Positions 24,181-38,244 of a stretch of 64,000 bases of DNA are shown in pieces. The notes under the pieces are model-generated. The model was given only the letters and a program-made list of their open reading frames with translations. It did not search any database and had not been told where the DNA came from. Location: assembly GCF_000237925.1 (NCBI RefSeq), contig NW_017386034.1:946299-1010298 (forward strand), read 5' to 3'. The position numbers and the translations under genes are program-made. Positions within the stretch are counted from its first letter, which is position 1. Each line of letters starts with the position of its first letter. The stretch comes from Schistosoma mansoni. Taxonomy: Eukaryota > Platyhelminthes > Trematoda > Strigeidida > Schistosomatidae.

Positions 24181-27100
24181 ATTAGACCATACAAATTTCC
24201 TATGGAAATTTCTTGCTAGAAAGTTCTAGAAGAGAATAGTATCAAAGTCCAGAACCCAAAGCAGATACTCCACAACTACCTACAATCCATCAAAGTAATA
24301 CCTGAAGAAAGTTCAACTTCCACTTCTGCTACCCTGTTTTAATCATAGATCTTATCTATGCTGCTTGTGATTGTACAGTTTGCAAAAGAAAATAATTTAA
24401 ATAATGAAGTAGATAATTAATAGAGTCTTCTGAAACAGACGAAATTGACTATAAGTACTTATCCCTTGAAAAAAAACATTCGAATGTCGTCCAGTACTCC
24501 CAGTCATTCATTATGAATTGCCTACCTGAAACTTAAGTAAATTTATCTATTCAAATGATATTCCTTTTTTAAAATCCAGTAAAATAATGTGTTAAAACAA
24601 GTATGAAACTAAAGACTTAATTATTAGTTAACTAATTTCTATCTACTACAACAGAATAATTTTCTACACATTTAATTACATTCCCTGTACATTGTAGTCT
24701 GTTAATGTTGTTTTTCTTCCTCCCTTAAAAAAAACTCGACTGCCTTTAAGCAGCAAATGGGAAGAAAATGCCCGTGAAAAAAAACAAATGATTACTTTAG
24801 ATATCCTTAATTCCCTCATACTATTTCGTCCTATTTCCTTCATTGTCTTCCTCTTTCTCTCTCTGTCTCTCTCTCCACAGCCTAATGATCGTCACTATCA
24901 TAATCATCATCATTATCATGGTCATCTTCTTCTTTTTAGTAATAATGATAATATTGTGAAAAAAAGTAATAATATATTTGTTTTTAGTTAGGAACAAGTA
25001 ATTAAACCAAAATCATTTCAAGCCTTCAGGCAAAACATATTCCGTATTACTATGATTATTACTATTGTTGTTGTTGTCGTTATGATTGTTATTATAAGGA
25101 CTATTGGTTAATACTGTTAACAGTAGCAGTAAAGATAGAATAGTTTAATAATTATGAAAAACTGCAAAGTTTATCATTCTCTTTAACTAATCAAAAAAAG
25201 TCTCAAGTTGAATTTTTATATCTCACTATGTTGTATTACCTTATTTTGTGTTCATGTAAACGCTCATGATTTCCATACCCATATATGTATATAGACCTAC
25301 AATTAAACACTTTTGAGTGATATTGTTATTTAATATGTTTATTGCCTCAACAGTTATTATTTATTTCACACAGTTTTATAATTATTATTTGGGGAATAGA
25401 TTGTGTACATTATCTCGGCTTTTCTTCCCCTTCATAAATATGAGTATAGAAATAAACATACACTGGACTAAACAAAATATTTCTACATATTCTTATTTTA
25501 TCATAGCAATTAAGAATTAAATTGACCATTCCATGAAAACATAAAATTAGTTAAAGCTATTCACTGATTACATTATACTTATTCCTGTTATTATTAATAG
25601 GTGATTTGAGATATGAGTATAGCCTACTCTCCAATAATCACTATGTTCCCATTTTGAGCATGATTATATGCAAAATAGACCATCTGTTTTATTTCTTTGT
25701 TGAAAGATAAAAGTAAGATTTTCTATTCAGTGAAATATATATGTTCACGGTTCCAGTCATATATACAAATATATCTACCTTTATGTATATTTAAGATTTA
25801 AATCGACACACCACAATATCATACCGTTCAAATTGATGGTGTCAACAAAATTCGTGATGAACTTATTATACTTGAAACTAAAAACAAAATCAATTTATTC
25901 GTTCAACATGACTCTATAGAAAATTATTGACAGTGAATTATCTCGGGTAAAATACCTCTAAGTTCTCCATGGAGTAAGGGTAGTTCGTTTTCATCGACAG
26001 CACTGACCATGCTCCTTAGTTATTTGCCCATAAAATGTTCCAGATAAGATTCTCATTTAATCTAAAGATCGATTAGATAATCAATAATATAATTATAAAC
26101 TGGCCTGCGTTTTGATGAAGGTATGTTGATCTAAATATCAGTCTAAGATAGGCAACCTGCTGAGTAACATTAAATTACCTGATAAATATTTCTTTAGACT
26201 TTATATAATATTTCTCTTCAGTCAGAATGAGCATATATTTCTAAGTTATTGCTTACTCTGAGTCCTGTTAATTTACTTGTCCACGTCAAAACTCAAAGTT
26301 TAAGATGACTACCATATGTGTTTAAAAATGTATTTCGAGTGTAACCAATTACCAATTTACATTGATTTGGCCATCAATCCTTTTCATTTCATCGTGAAAT
26401 ACACGTAATAAATACACATTTCACCCAATAAAATCATATCTTTCAATTGTCACTATTAACAGCAAACTTACGTGAATAATTCAATGCCGTGAAATTGTAT
26501 GATCAAATGATTGATTTATTAGAGTCTAATTTATCACTGGAACGAAGCACATTAAAGTTCTTGTACTTCTTGATATTTTCACTCAGTGATGATGAATCTA
26601 GTAAGAAGGCATAATTAATTAGTTAGGATTCTAACTGTTACAGTAATATAAGTGTTCTTTGACAAAGCTAGGTATATCTCGTTGTAGTTCATTTTATAAA
26701 CCAAGAAACCAGTAAATGAAAGTATTAGTGACGAGTAAGAATAAGAATAAAATAAAAGGTTCTCATATATAGTCAAATTCATGTGAATCATTGAGCCGAT
26801 TTGAATAAATAGGTAAAAGTGTCATTCATACAATATTCCCATTGAGATATTAAACATCCAAGGTAAGCGAAGAAATATTTCTCCTAAATTAGTTCATCGT
26901 TTGAGCTGTATACTAATGTATAGGTTTAACAACTAAGCTGAAAATCAATACCAAATAGATTGGTGACGAGTCAGTTTAACAAAATATTAATCAATTCGTA
27001 ACAGTGTTTAGAAATTAGAATTAAAACTTCAGTGACATTTCATAATCAGTTAATTTTCAAAACTAGATATATAAGTGTAACTACACAAGTGATTTCTTTA

Positions 27101-28320
27101 CAACCATAAAACTCAAAAATTAAATTCACTAATCACCATTTTAACAATTTTTATTCTCACTAACATTTTCTCAAAAGCATTTTTAGACTCTTTTCTGTCT
27201 CAGTAGATCTTATATCCTATTTTTTAAAATGTTCACTTACCAAACGTTGACTAATAAAAAATTTTTTCTGGACGATCAGTTATTCGGAAATGAAGAAAAA
27301 GCTAATTTTAAATGAAGAACATACAAGATCCAAGTTTTAGATTTGACTGACACACAAGCTCTAAATACTGACCAAGGCTCATTATATAATGATTGTAGCG
27401 TACACATTTGAATCATCGTTCACCTCAGTAATATTCTCTAATTATATAAACCTATAGGGAAAACGAAAGATTAACAACCTAATTTATAAACTGACAGAAT
27501 AATTGACGACTTATTAATCGGAAATCAAGATATGCCAATATATGTGAATAATGGAATAACCGAAATCAGTATTCTTCGACCATTGCATTCTCACTGACAA
27601 AGAAAATATTATACCTGATTATAAATTCAAAATGGAAAAATCGATTCGCTTATTTGATCAACTGAAACATTAATGCAATGTATTCGGTTCTCTGTACAAT
27701 GTACTATACAATAGACTATTTAAAAATGGTGGACGTTACATGACATTACTGGTTACTCTATATAGGGCAGATAAGTAGAAATACTTAAACGTTGGGCATC
27801 TATGAAAAAGTATCTGTACCAACATATGGTTAAAAAATCTACTGACGAGAAAACAGTACACATAAGTATTTATGAAGTGGTAACAGCAGCTATTTTTTTA
27901 CTTTGACAGTAACTAATTACTCAAGAGAAAATAAATCAGTGAAGTAATTCTGTTAAACATAACATGAACTTGAAATAATCGAAATCATTTGGTTAGTTCA
28001 GGAAAGAATTTCAAATATATAGGTTTTACAGCAAAAACTGTATGTTCATACAGAGGGATGATTGTTCTGTTGTGAAATTCTAGCTCAAATAAACAAATTA
28101 ACTCATTTAAATTTAGCTAAATGAAGAAAAATCACCTAAATGCCAAGTGGATTTCAGTACTAGTTTGATAAACAATTGTCTATGGCAGCTCTTTATAGAT
28201 CTCTGCTATTGATAATAGAATCTACCATAAGGCAACGGGATTGGAAATCGTAGCTCTTTTGTAGTTTTAGGCTGAGCATAATATTTACAAACAATCTGAG
28301 ACAACTTTAGTCATAGTGTT
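24181..28320. other. AT-rich DNA, nothing firm
   Basis: One weak exon-like island, a CT-rich tract ending CTCCACAG at about 24881 followed by a His-rich reading of about 35 codons, is the only thing noted. I cannot assign it. No named repeats were seen. Confidence 0.35.
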
Positions 28321-28342
28321 ATATATATATATATATATATAT
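28321..28342. repeat. AT microsatellite
   Basis: An uninterrupted (AT)11 run. Confidence 0.95.
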
Positions 28343-28733
28343 CAACTTTGGTATGAAACAACCAGCAAATTTAATAAGTGAGAATAATCATCTGAACAAC
28401 ATCTTATACCATAATTATGATTATCTAGTTATCATCGTAATTGTTTCATTTATCCACTCAATAAATCACTCACTCATTAACTTATATTTGCTTCCCTGCT
28501 TATCTACTTACTTATCTTACTTTTTTTTCATGAGAAAATAATAGACCTAAACTTGTCGAATTAGTTTTGGGAATTTAATTACACAATTTTGGATTGTTTT
28601 TTTTCAATTGTCAGATAATTAGACCATAATGAGGACATTTTAGTAAATGAGAGTTATCTTGCAAATAAGTAAAGAGATATAAGTGGACTGGTTTTTGATC
28701 CTTTAGATATAATACATTTACCTGTCTATGATA

Positions 28734-28960
28734 ATATATATATATATATATATATATATANNNNNNNNNNNNNNNNNNNNNNNNNNNNNNNNNNNNNNNN
28801 NNNNNNNNNNNNNNNNNNNNNNNNNNNNNNNNNNNNNNNNNNNNNNNNNNNNNNNNNNNNNNNNNNNNNNNNNNNNNNNNNNNNNNNNNNNNNNNNNNNN
28901 NNNNNNNNNNNNNNNNNNNNNNNNNNNNNNNNNNNNNNNNNNNNNNNNNNNNNNNNNNNN
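28734..28960. repeat. TA microsatellite running into 200-N gap
   Basis: (TA)n at 28734-28760 is followed by the N run 28761-28960. Confidence 0.9.
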
Positions 28961-29290
28961 ATTTACATCAAAGTCATTGTGGTCGACTCTGAACCATGTT
29001 ACCCAGAGTCTCAAACCATTGGTTACAACAGCCTCGCGGACCTCAACCAAGTAGTCCGCATCTACGAACATGGCTCGGATCAGGAGTTATTGACTTCAAG
29101 GACTGATTCTACGTTTTGGTTTGGTCGTCCCTAACTCAATTCCAAACATCTCTAACACTAATCTGAATTGCATGTCATGGTAATCGGTGGTTGGGGATGC
29201 GTAATACGTGGCCCAACCATCTCAGTTGATGAAGATTCATAGCCTCATCAACTAATTTATTACCATCTTCCCTTGATACCCTGTGGCTAA
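28961..29290 (-). mobile_element. RTE-type LINE 3' relic, minus strand
   Basis: The minus strand translates to VDEAMNLHQLRWLGHVLR, then PNHRLP and a stop before H. This is the conserved C-terminal block of another RTE-type LINE subfamily in flukes. Further blocks are in other frames. The upstream end is lost in the N gap, so only the end of an old copy is visible. Confidence 0.65.
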
Positions 29291-30789
29291 TAAATAATGG
29301 TAAGAATTACGATTTACATTTACATAGATTAGATCAAATTAACCAGTTATAACTAGGATTAAACATTCTTTCTTTTTATTCAATAAAATGATGTCAGACC
29401 TACAGCAAATAATTAAATGTTAAACATTCAAAAATTCAACTCTGACGTTGGCCTGAAGAATAAATACTTAGATAGATGATAAACGAGTACGAATAAGCAA
29501 TGAATAAATAAATAAAGTATTGTTATTACCTAATGGAGAGTATCTACCAGTTTTTAATACATAAGCTAATAAATAAATTCACATAGATACAGATATAACA
29601 TTTACCATTATTCATGAATAAACAAATCTGTTGATACATTGAACAGAAATGTTCGTCGTAAATTCATTTTTTTTTAAAAAAAAGGACATCACAAGGAAAC
29701 TGGATTAATGGATGGTTTTAAAAATAAATAAACTAAAGAATAATATTTCTGTCTATTCTATTATCATATATTAGAGATAAATACGAAAAAAAACCCAATT
29801 CAAGTCAATAAATCATTTGGTAAATTACCCGGTAGAATGTTTGAAGCCTTTTTGCTAACTGAACCTCCCATCGATTTATCATGTATATTATATAAATATT
29901 TTAGAAAATGTCATCTGTCCAACAGTGTTTTTTTGTATTGTTAATGACACCTATAATAAAATAAGAAGCGACAATTATAAAGTAATCGACCAGATATCGG
30001 TATATTTTATTTTCTATCGAATAAAATACAAAAGGGTTTGCTTAATGGCGCCAGAATTGATTATTATATTGTACCGCATTTTAAAAACTTTCCAACTATT
30101 TTTTTTAGCGTAAATAATCATAATCTGTTACTAAGGTGTTTAGAGAATTAAGATAACATGTTTATAAGATTTCACAAATTGTTCTGACTTTCAACTGTTT
30201 CTCTATCCCAAATCCTTTACTCTTTATTTTCATAACCATATGCCTCTAGACTAGTCTTAGAAAATTAGACAATAATGTCTTAAACTTTTAAGACCACCCA
30301 AATAATTATATAGAAAGAGAAAATTCGGACAGATTCTCTGTGAATCTTATTTATAACATACATACAGATGAATACCAATGTAATCGAATAAAGATACTTT
30401 TTTTCCCTTTTTTATAAAGATACTGATATACATAAATTTATACCTGCTTATTTTTCAAAGTTATTTTGATGTATTTTACGTATATGCATATGCGTTATAT
30501 GGTATACAACCCGAAAAAAATAAATTATTGTTTATATCTATATATCAGAATAGAATATTTGTTGATTCGTCGCGAAAAAAAAATTAAGAAGACAGATTCT
30601 TCAGATTTGTCTAAATTGATTAATGTCAATAGAATGGATAAATTTCACATGAAGTATAGAGTAGAGAACAAAAAACATTATTGCTGAATATATTCATCAA
30701 ACTTATGAATAAGCAACATAGAACAAATTAATCTGTTTTAATTTTAACTAGGTTTAGATGAGATTTGAGAACATTGGAAGGATATAGAG
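29291..30789. other. AT-rich DNA, nothing recognised
   Basis: An open stretch near 30560-30687 is Lys/Asp-rich, but I see no splice site to support it. Confidence 0.4.
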
Positions 30790-31051
30790 TATTGTTCAAT
30801 TGATGAACGGTTGCTCAACTTCGTGGATTGGTTGAAGTTAAACATTAACACCATGGATACCGGCTCAGTGGTCTATATATTAAGTGCTCTGGCGCGAGAC
30901 TGGTAGGTCCTGAGTTCGAATCTCGTGAGGTGAGGTCGTAGATGCGTACTGCTGAAGAGTCCCACAATAGGACGAAATGGCCGTCCAGTGCTTTCAGGTT
31001 TTCCCTGGTGGTCTAGCTTCAATTGATTCACGCTTTCAACTATTGTTCAAT
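30790..31051 (+). mobile_element. Hammerhead SINE, family 2, simple copy with 11-bp TSD
   Basis: The 240-bp insert 30801-31040 is bracketed by TATTGTTCAAT (30790-30800 and 31041-31051). It reads leader (GTGGATTGGTTGAAGTTAAA), box A (CCGGCTCAGTGG), box B (GAGTTCGAATCTCG), ribozyme, then tail (AGCTTCAATTGATTCACG). It lacks the CTCCACAAAACCCC 3' extension carried by several other copies. It shows the family in single orientation and is the reference for reading the inverted copies. Confidence 0.85.
30945..30992 (+). ncRNA. Hammerhead ribozyme, near-intact
   Basis: CTGAAGA (30952-30958), stem II GTCC/GGAC with loop CACAATA, then GAAA followed by T where C is expected, and GGCCGTC before CAGTGC. 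The single change next to the core may weaken activity. Confidence 0.7.
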
Positions 31052-31639
31052 GCCCAATTTCTTTACATTCGGATAACATAACGAATCTTTGATAGTTTTT
31101 GAATATTATAAGTGTACCTTAGTGACATTATTCTACGTTCTAAAAGCTGGATAATATTGTTCACACTAAATCATACAACTTATATGAATACGGAAAACAA
31201 ATAAAACTGTATAAAGTAATAAGAGTATACAATTAAGAAGAATATCAGACTAGTCAGAGTTTAAAAAGTTTCATTATTGTTTTTCATAACACTAACAAAT
31301 TTAATTCAATGCATTCTTTCTGATCATTAAACAACATACCCAGAATTATCTTATTTATTATTCCTTGGAATTTTCATTTCTTAGGCATGCTATGTTCTAA
31401 GTTTGTTAAGTAGTGCTTAAATAGATTTATTCTACTTTTAGTCTGTTTTATGACTTAAGAATTGACAATCATCTTAATGAGTATAAAGTTTATAAAAGTT
31501 ATGAGTTGTGAATACATTCTAGAATATCTTCGACACAAACGATAGCAAGTGGGAATCCGCTGGAATCCAGGTATGAATCGACTGATGTTTTGTTTTAGTT
31601 TGGGGTTTCAGTAAGTCTTTACAATTAATATGTTTTCGT
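31052..31639. other. AT-rich DNA, nothing recognised
   Basis: No supported feature. Confidence 0.4.
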
Positions 31640-31768
31640 TGTATCCCAATCAGTAGAAAATTTGTGTTTCTGACGTTTCGTGACTTAATTCAAGTCGCTT
31701 CTTCAGAGTGGCCTACATTAAGTCACGAAACGTCAGAAATATTATTTTTCTACTAATTGAGATATGAT
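31640..31768 (-). repeat. Inverted repeat with Penelope-type hammerhead motif
   Basis: About 31640-31689 and 31716-31768 are inverted copies sharing TTTCTGACGTTTCGTGACTT and the CAGTAGAAAA / TTTTCTACTA ends. On the minus strand the left arm plus centre reads CTGAAGA (31706-31700), a stem (GCGACTT with AAGTCAC, one mismatch), and GAAAC (31679-31675) before GTCAG. This is a compact hammerhead layout of the kind reported in Penelope-like elements. The right arm has GAAAC but lacks the CTGAAGA half. No reverse transcriptase is present nearby. Confidence 0.55.
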
Positions 31769-34700
31769 AAAAAATCTGTTATTAACTCTTCTTAACGCTC
31801 AATTATTTGAAACTATCAAGTCCAACCTTGGTATTGATACTATAAACTTATTAGTAAGTTATTTTCTTTTACTAAAAACTTTTTTGTGGACAGTTTATCG
31901 AAAATTCAAGGATTTCTTCTTATTGACTTAAACATAAATCTACTTAGAAAGAGTGAAAATGACTGGAGACTGATGTAAAAATTTAAGTCAACTATAAAAC
32001 GAGAGAGTAGTCATAATAATGGCTTTTTCATTACTATAAATTTATATTTAGGAGTCTTCAGAACCAGTCGTTCAATATTATGATGAGGTTCTCTTTAACA
32101 TGTACTTCAATTGCATTGTTTCTAAAAGTCTTCCATCTTCAGCTACGAAAGTTTAATGACAATTTATTTGCCATATTTCTTTAATCCATTAAATAGTAGC
32201 TGTGTGAATTCCAGTGTTTTTAGATCTTATTTTGCATTTTCTGATATTTAACATTACGATAGGTTGTAAATTTTTAATGAAAGCCCTTGTGTATGTGATA
32301 ATTTTATTTAAACAAACCTAAACAGGAAGGCTTATTGAGGCTGCCACAGTAGGAAAATCACTGAGTTGAACATTTGGTCATATGATCTCAAAGCTATTTC
32401 TGATAAATGGATTTCTTCTAACAATTATTTAATTTTGACATATTTGCTAAAATAATGCTAGGAATATATTGCAGTTGCTTGCAGTTATCTGTAATAATAA
32501 AAATAGACCTCACTATTCCAGCAGTAAAATGAAAAACGGAACAAAGGGAGCATTTACTAATAGAAATAACGAGGAAACTGCTCGATTTGCAGACGAAGTT
32601 GATAAGAAAATGGAAATCTAAGGATTAATAATAGACATTCTAATTCCACACCTTTGAAGTTCTATTCTCATGTTAGCATGTTAAGTGACTTAAAAGTTTG
32701 ATAGATCTGACTAAACGCTTGAATCGGTTTTCCAAGCTCTCTAGTGACCCTAGACTAAATCTACATGAGACCTGAACATAAGAGAAAAGGTGCGAAATAT
32801 GGAGAGAACGCTTTACTCCAAGGTTAGCTTATGTACAAAAATTTGGGTATATTTATGGGATTTCAGACAGCCTTGGGCTTCTGGGAAGTTCTGGAACTCT
32901 ACTAAACATAGTAGTATGGTAGGTAATCATCCAATCGGAAATGTAACACATGACTCTTCACTTTCTAGATGTTTCTGAGAAACTTTTATTGAATGCTAAT
33001 TGGACAAGGTGTTTCCCAAAGTTTTCAGGGTCCGTTTAAGTTTCTTTCGAGGAATTCTCCGAGTCTCCCCAACAAACGTAATGTTCTGATAGCAACAGCA
33101 ATCCATAGTCTGGAGTTTAAATACCTGCTACCTTACTAAAGATTAAAAATAGTTTTTATCATAGGCTATTACTACACAACGTTTGGTTGGAAACGAATTA
33201 AAACTGGGTGGACTTTGTAGTAAATCACAAAACTACACTACTGCATATCCTTCCGATTCAGATACTTCTAAGCATTTTTTTTGTCCCACTGAACTATGTG
33301 AAATAATTTAAAAGTCCTTTCACTCTGGAATTTATGAAACAAATTGAGTGTGTAATTCTACTACAAAACTATTTAATTTAGTTAACTGAATGTTGTTCTG
33401 TAATGCGACTGTTTGCAATTTCCATTCCAGCTACAGTGAACTTTTTATTGGTTAAGCCTTAACGGACATTTGTTTTGATTGTAGTTCTTCAAGTGTACAG
33501 CTGTAAGAAATATGGACATTTCATTTTTATTTTAAGAAATGAGAAATGCCAGAAAAAAAACTTAATTTTTCTATTTATAGTAATTGGAGTCAAGTTATTA
33601 AATTTCTCTAGACGTGTTATTCATCTAGTACTCATCTCGTATTTGGCTATGTAAGTTCTACACTTGAATAATATCTACCTTCAGCCTAGTTCATTTAAGT
33701 ATGTTGAAAATTAAAAAAAAGACTACTCTCTGATTGCTTTCAATTACATTTATTGCAAATAGTTCCGCTTGTTTAGTATGTTATAACAAACCATAATGGA
33801 TAGAACTAATAAATACATCACACAAAAATATCATTAACGTGTATCACCATCTCTCGACAAACATAAATGAGTGAACGTGTTAGGTTGTGTATATGTATGA
33901 AAAAAACTAAGAAAGGATGTGTCGTTCAATAATATACTGCCATTCCCCTTATCTTTTTTCTAAGTTAACAAAAAAAATAAAAGATTCAAGAACTAATATA
34001 AAATAATTTTAATGTAGTCCACTTTAAGGTTAATTGGCATTTATTGTACCGGAAAATTTTGATAATATTAAGAATGGAGTTAAAATAAATAAACAAATAA
34101 AAAACAAACTATGAAAAACAAATGATAATTAAGAGTATTCGAATTATCTCACTTAGATTTTCTATACAATCAAATGATGAGTTAGTATAGTGATGTATTG
34201 AAAAGTTATCCTGACCTTAAATAAATATATATAGACTACTATCATTATTATTACTTTTATTATTATTATAACTACTTGTAAAATGAGTAGCGGAATTTCT
34301 ATTTTATGCTTGTTGTGTTGTGTGTCGACTAGAGTAAGAGATAAATGTGTTATGTTATTTTTAATGATGTGTTTTTCTCACTCTTTTTATAGATGTGGTA
34401 ATGTCCAATAGTTAAAACGAATTGTCCGGATTTCCGATTTGAGCATTTGAAAAACAAGAACATACTGTCGTTTTCTTTTCTCTTGTTCAGATAGACTTAA
34501 CTTGGAAAATAAATGAGTTTATACACTAATGACTGTATAATTGCGTATTTGTAAGCATGTATGAATTATTATGGAAGGAATATGTTTGTTTTCATAACAC
34601 AGACTAGTGTTACCTTCTAAACACACCAAAATATTTAGATTCACGATAACAGATTAGATTTTTCTCTAAATTACGTTGTGTCGTAGAGTCTAGTCAAAAC

Positions 34701-35511
34701 AACGAATTTTTCTCGAAAATAAATAATGTAACCTTTAACATATATCTATAAAAAATTACATATCGTGTACCTGAATGATATCGGAGTGTTCTGAATACCA
34801 GTATCTTGAAGAAAATTAAATAACGACTGATCATTTTTATGAGAATATCATTTAAATAGTAATAAACAGAAATGAATAGATTCTGTTGCATTTTGGAAAC
34901 CATAATCTTTATATGGAGAATCAGATGTACTTCAATGTATTGCATGTAAGTTAGCTGAAATCTCCCACTATATAAACTTTGCAATCCACCTAGATTACTC
35001 ATGGTCCTTATATGTCACAAAATTTATTCAGAAATATCTACTGATACTAAAATTCTTATCTTTCAAAGGATTTTTGCCCATCTAACATTACACAGAAATA
35101 TAAACAACAGGCTACAAGTATTCAGGATCAAGGGTGTTCACCCGTATCCTGTTTATTATAGAGTTATACTATACATGTACCACAACTAAATTTATTCCAT
35201 CTCTAGCTATTCATAAGGTTACTCATTGATTGAAATGACACGCGACAAAAATTTGTCATAAGATGTCTTTTCTACTTAATAACAAAAAGTAGTATAAAAC
35301 GTTTACGGAATTTAATAAAATCGTGACAATGTGAAATTTTTGCCAAAATCCTCACTACAGGTAGAATTCAGTAAAGTTTTAAAGTAGCAACTTATGGTAC
35401 ACATATCAAATCCATCCAATGCTTACATTATTCTGAAGCAACATTATATGAATCTGATAGTTTCCAATCATTCTTTCTGTTTTATAAAATAGAATCCTGA
35501 AAAAAATAGAA
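31769..35511. other. AT-rich DNA, nothing firm
   Basis: A slightly GC-richer patch at about 32780-33130 may be an unidentified old repeat. No exon is supported. Confidence 0.35.
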
Positions 35512-35945
35512 TCCAGAAGCTAGATCACCATTGAAAACCTAGAAGCACCGTACGGCTGTTTCGTCCTAGTATGGGACCCTTCAGCAGTGCGCACCTACGC
35601 ACCCGAACTCGGGACCTTCAGTCTCACGCGCGAACGCTGAACCTCTAGACCATTGAACCGGTACCTAACTGTGTTAATGTGTAACTTCAATCGACCCATG
35701 AATGGTTACTCAACCATTCATCCATTGTCTGAGGTAGATACTTGTCTGTACCCGACACGGATTGAACTCTACTGGTCACGGCTTCTCGTATACGGGATCA
35801 TAGATGCTCACTACTGAGGTGTCCCATACTAGGAAGAAACAGCTATCCAGTGCTTCTAGGTTTTCAATGGTGACCTAGCTTTCATCGACTCATGATTTCA
35901 ACTATTATAATCACTATAATCTTCACAAACCGCATTCTGATCGGA
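35512..35945. mobile_element. Inverted family-2 SINE pair (old)
   Basis: 35512 to about 35790 is a minus copy with head, box A/B, ribozyme and part of the tail. About 35785-35945 is a plus copy from the ribozyme to the CACAAACCGCATTCTGAT end. Both ribozyme cores are mutated (CTGAAGG minus, CTGAGGT plus). No target-site duplication was found. The sequence is more diverged than the copies at 44.8-46.9 kb, so it is probably older. Confidence 0.65.
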
Positions 35946-36495
35946 AATATTTGTTATACGAAAACATTTGGTAGACCAAATGAATTACTGTGATCCTATC
36001 AAAAATACCTTTTCCTGTTCCTCAAGTTAATAATAACATTGCGGTTAGTAACGCAAAGTAGGGAAATAGGAGAAAATGGGCCGTGCGAGACAGGAATCCT
36101 CATATCTCTTTCATTTTCATACCAAACCTCGATGTACTGGAAATTTATTATATAGCCCCTCAATATTTTGTAGAGATGTTTGAAGCCATTTGATCTGAAT
36201 AAACTTACTTAATCTTTGTTGTTTTCATGACCAAGAATAAACACATATGAGTGATCCTCCACATCCAACTTGTACATAATGCCTAGTGAAGCACTGAAAA
36301 CAATGTGAAATTTGTCCTACGAGCTACTAATTCTGATCAATTACTTCATACACAACACATTTCTGGATCGCAACTAGATATTCACGTGATAGCAACGCCA
36401 TACAAGTGAATCAAGAAAGTGGGTGTTTAAGCTGTATGTATGTAGATATTCCAACTGTTATGAATTTAAAAAATAAAGAAGGTCGTATGTTAATT
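35946..36495. other. AT-rich DNA, nothing recognised
   Basis: No supported feature. Confidence 0.4.
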
Positions 36496-36800
36496 TGTTG
36501 TGGTCTTATGTCCAGCTTTTATCACGTGAATTATCCACCAATCGAAATACGACTTATCCAATCTTAACACTGCCAAATCAATGACGTTCAACTGGTATGA
36601 GCAGTCTAGCATCCTTATTGGTCCCTTGTCCGCCTAGCCCTTCAAATTTAGCCAAGAGCACCGATTGCAGCTTCTGCTTTGCGAATCATTTATTTCAAAC
36701 ATACTCGGTTTATATACCAGATAGACAGACCGTGTCACACCATAAAATAGGAAACAATATTGTACAAGATCAAATCAAATGTGAACGTGGGATCAAATAA
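36496..36800 (-). repeat. LTR-like dispersed repeat, minus orientation
   Basis: It shares blocks with 47859-48154 in the opposite orientation: TGGTATGAGCAGTCTAG against TGGTACGAGCAGCCTAG, and CACACCATAAAATAGGAAAC against its counterpart. The ends look like TG/CA, and the block may be a solo LTR of an unrecognised family. No flanking duplication was seen. Confidence 0.4.
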
Positions 36801-37440
36801 TCAATAAACTGAATATAATTTAGGAACAGTAAATCGTATAATAATAATTCATAGGTCAAAATGAAGCTTATGATAAGATGAATATAGATATACACAATCT
36901 AATTACTCGATAGTTAAACAATAAGAATAGTCGTCCATTATTGGGTCCCGGAAGTTACCTGTACTTATTTCTTCACTAGGATATAACACCGACTACTTGA
37001 GTTGTTATGCGGTAGAGCTTTCCAATTTCCTTGTAGCTTTATGCATGAGTAGCTTCGCTAAAGAGATATTTTGTTCCAAATAAATGATCTACTTGCTATT
37101 TATTAGTAGTTAAATTTAATTGCTAAATTTACAGTTTGACATTACGAACTGATGACCACTAAAAACTAGGTGACACTGAACAGCTGCCTTTTGACTAGTA
37201 CGTCTTGTTTTTCAGCGGATGACTAAACACTGTCACTCTGACATGTAGAATTGCAAATTTAGTAATTTTTATAAACTTCTATAATACCAAATGAGAGAGA
37301 AGTCACTTTTTATGAACAAATAATTATTATTGCATTTTTTTGATGTAAACAAGTTTCATTGTTTGGAAATTCCCCGTATACACGGGATCATCGACTGAAA
37401 GTTTTGTGTAACCTTTCAAGTTAGGTAAATCTGAGTCAAA
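36801..37440. other. Region downstream of SIX gene
   Basis: This lies 3' of the SIX stop codon on the minus strand and presumably includes its 3' UTR. A TTTATT (AATAAA on the minus strand) at 37099-37104 is the nearest poly(A)-signal candidate. Nothing else is recognised. Confidence 0.35.
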
Positions 37441-37702
37441 CTAATTGTGTTTTATACTGGTAACAGAAAAATCTTCATCTGAAGAGTTTAGGTGGGAGAA
37501 TGAAGAAGAATAATTTCCAGATTGATGGCAATGAAAACTGAAATCATGATCGAAATAAGATTTACTGGAATCGGAACAAGCTGTTTCATGAAATTTTGCG
37601 TCATACAGTGCTGTATCAGTATTTTCTTCGAAGTGTTCATGGAATTCTGTTGCCACCTCGAAATCAGTTGGTTGATGGTAACTCAATCCATTCTGGGTTA
37701 TA
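37441..37702 (-). CDS. SIX-family homeobox protein, exon 2 (C-terminal)
   Basis: On the minus strand an acceptor TTGTTTAAG at 37711-37703 opens an 86-codon reading that ends at a TAG (37443-37441). It starts with one base that completes the Gly codon split at the donor of exon 1, so frame and phase agree without adjustment. The peptide starts ITQNGLSYHQPTDFE and is rich in Ser, Asp, His and Phe, typical of a low-complexity C-terminal tail behind a homeodomain. A competing acceptor (AACCCAG) nine bases further in would break the frame, which favours the first. No domain is visible. The link to exon 1 rests on phase, strand and order, over an intron of about 4.8 kb. Confidence 0.6.
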
Positions 37703-38244
37703 CTTAAACAAGTAATGTGGAAATGGTCATTTAATATAAGAAGGAAAATAAGAGTTCTTAAAATATTAAACTTCTTATTAAATTATAAATGTCAGGATCT
37801 GGCCAATTACTAAAATAATGTTCATCTGTAAAAATTCATAAAGAATAAAATTATTTCCTGATGAATATCCCTCAAACTATTTGTTGAGTCAACTGACAAA
37901 GCAATCATGCTGAGAATTCCCTTTCCAATAAGTAATGAAATAAATTCAAGCCGGAAGTGAATTCAGTAATAGAAAACAAGAGGAGAATAGGATGTGTTTT
38001 TAAGTTAACAATAATCGCATGAAACCAAAATAATGACCTAAATTCATACAGAAAATATGTGAGTGATGAGAATATGAGATTTTTAGATATAGTGGCAAAT
38101 ATTTTGTGGTATAAACTTTTAGAAGAGGCAAAACTGATAAAAGTAAGACATAATAATTACCTATGACAATATAGAAATTCAGAAATCAAATTTATGGAAA
38201 ATGTCATAAATTACATAAGAAGTGAGTTTATTTACAAATTATAT

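Noticed and set aside
32780-33130. A possible gene or element remnant
   Set aside because: It is slightly GC-richer than the surroundings, but no domain, splice pattern or match to other repeats in the window could be shown.
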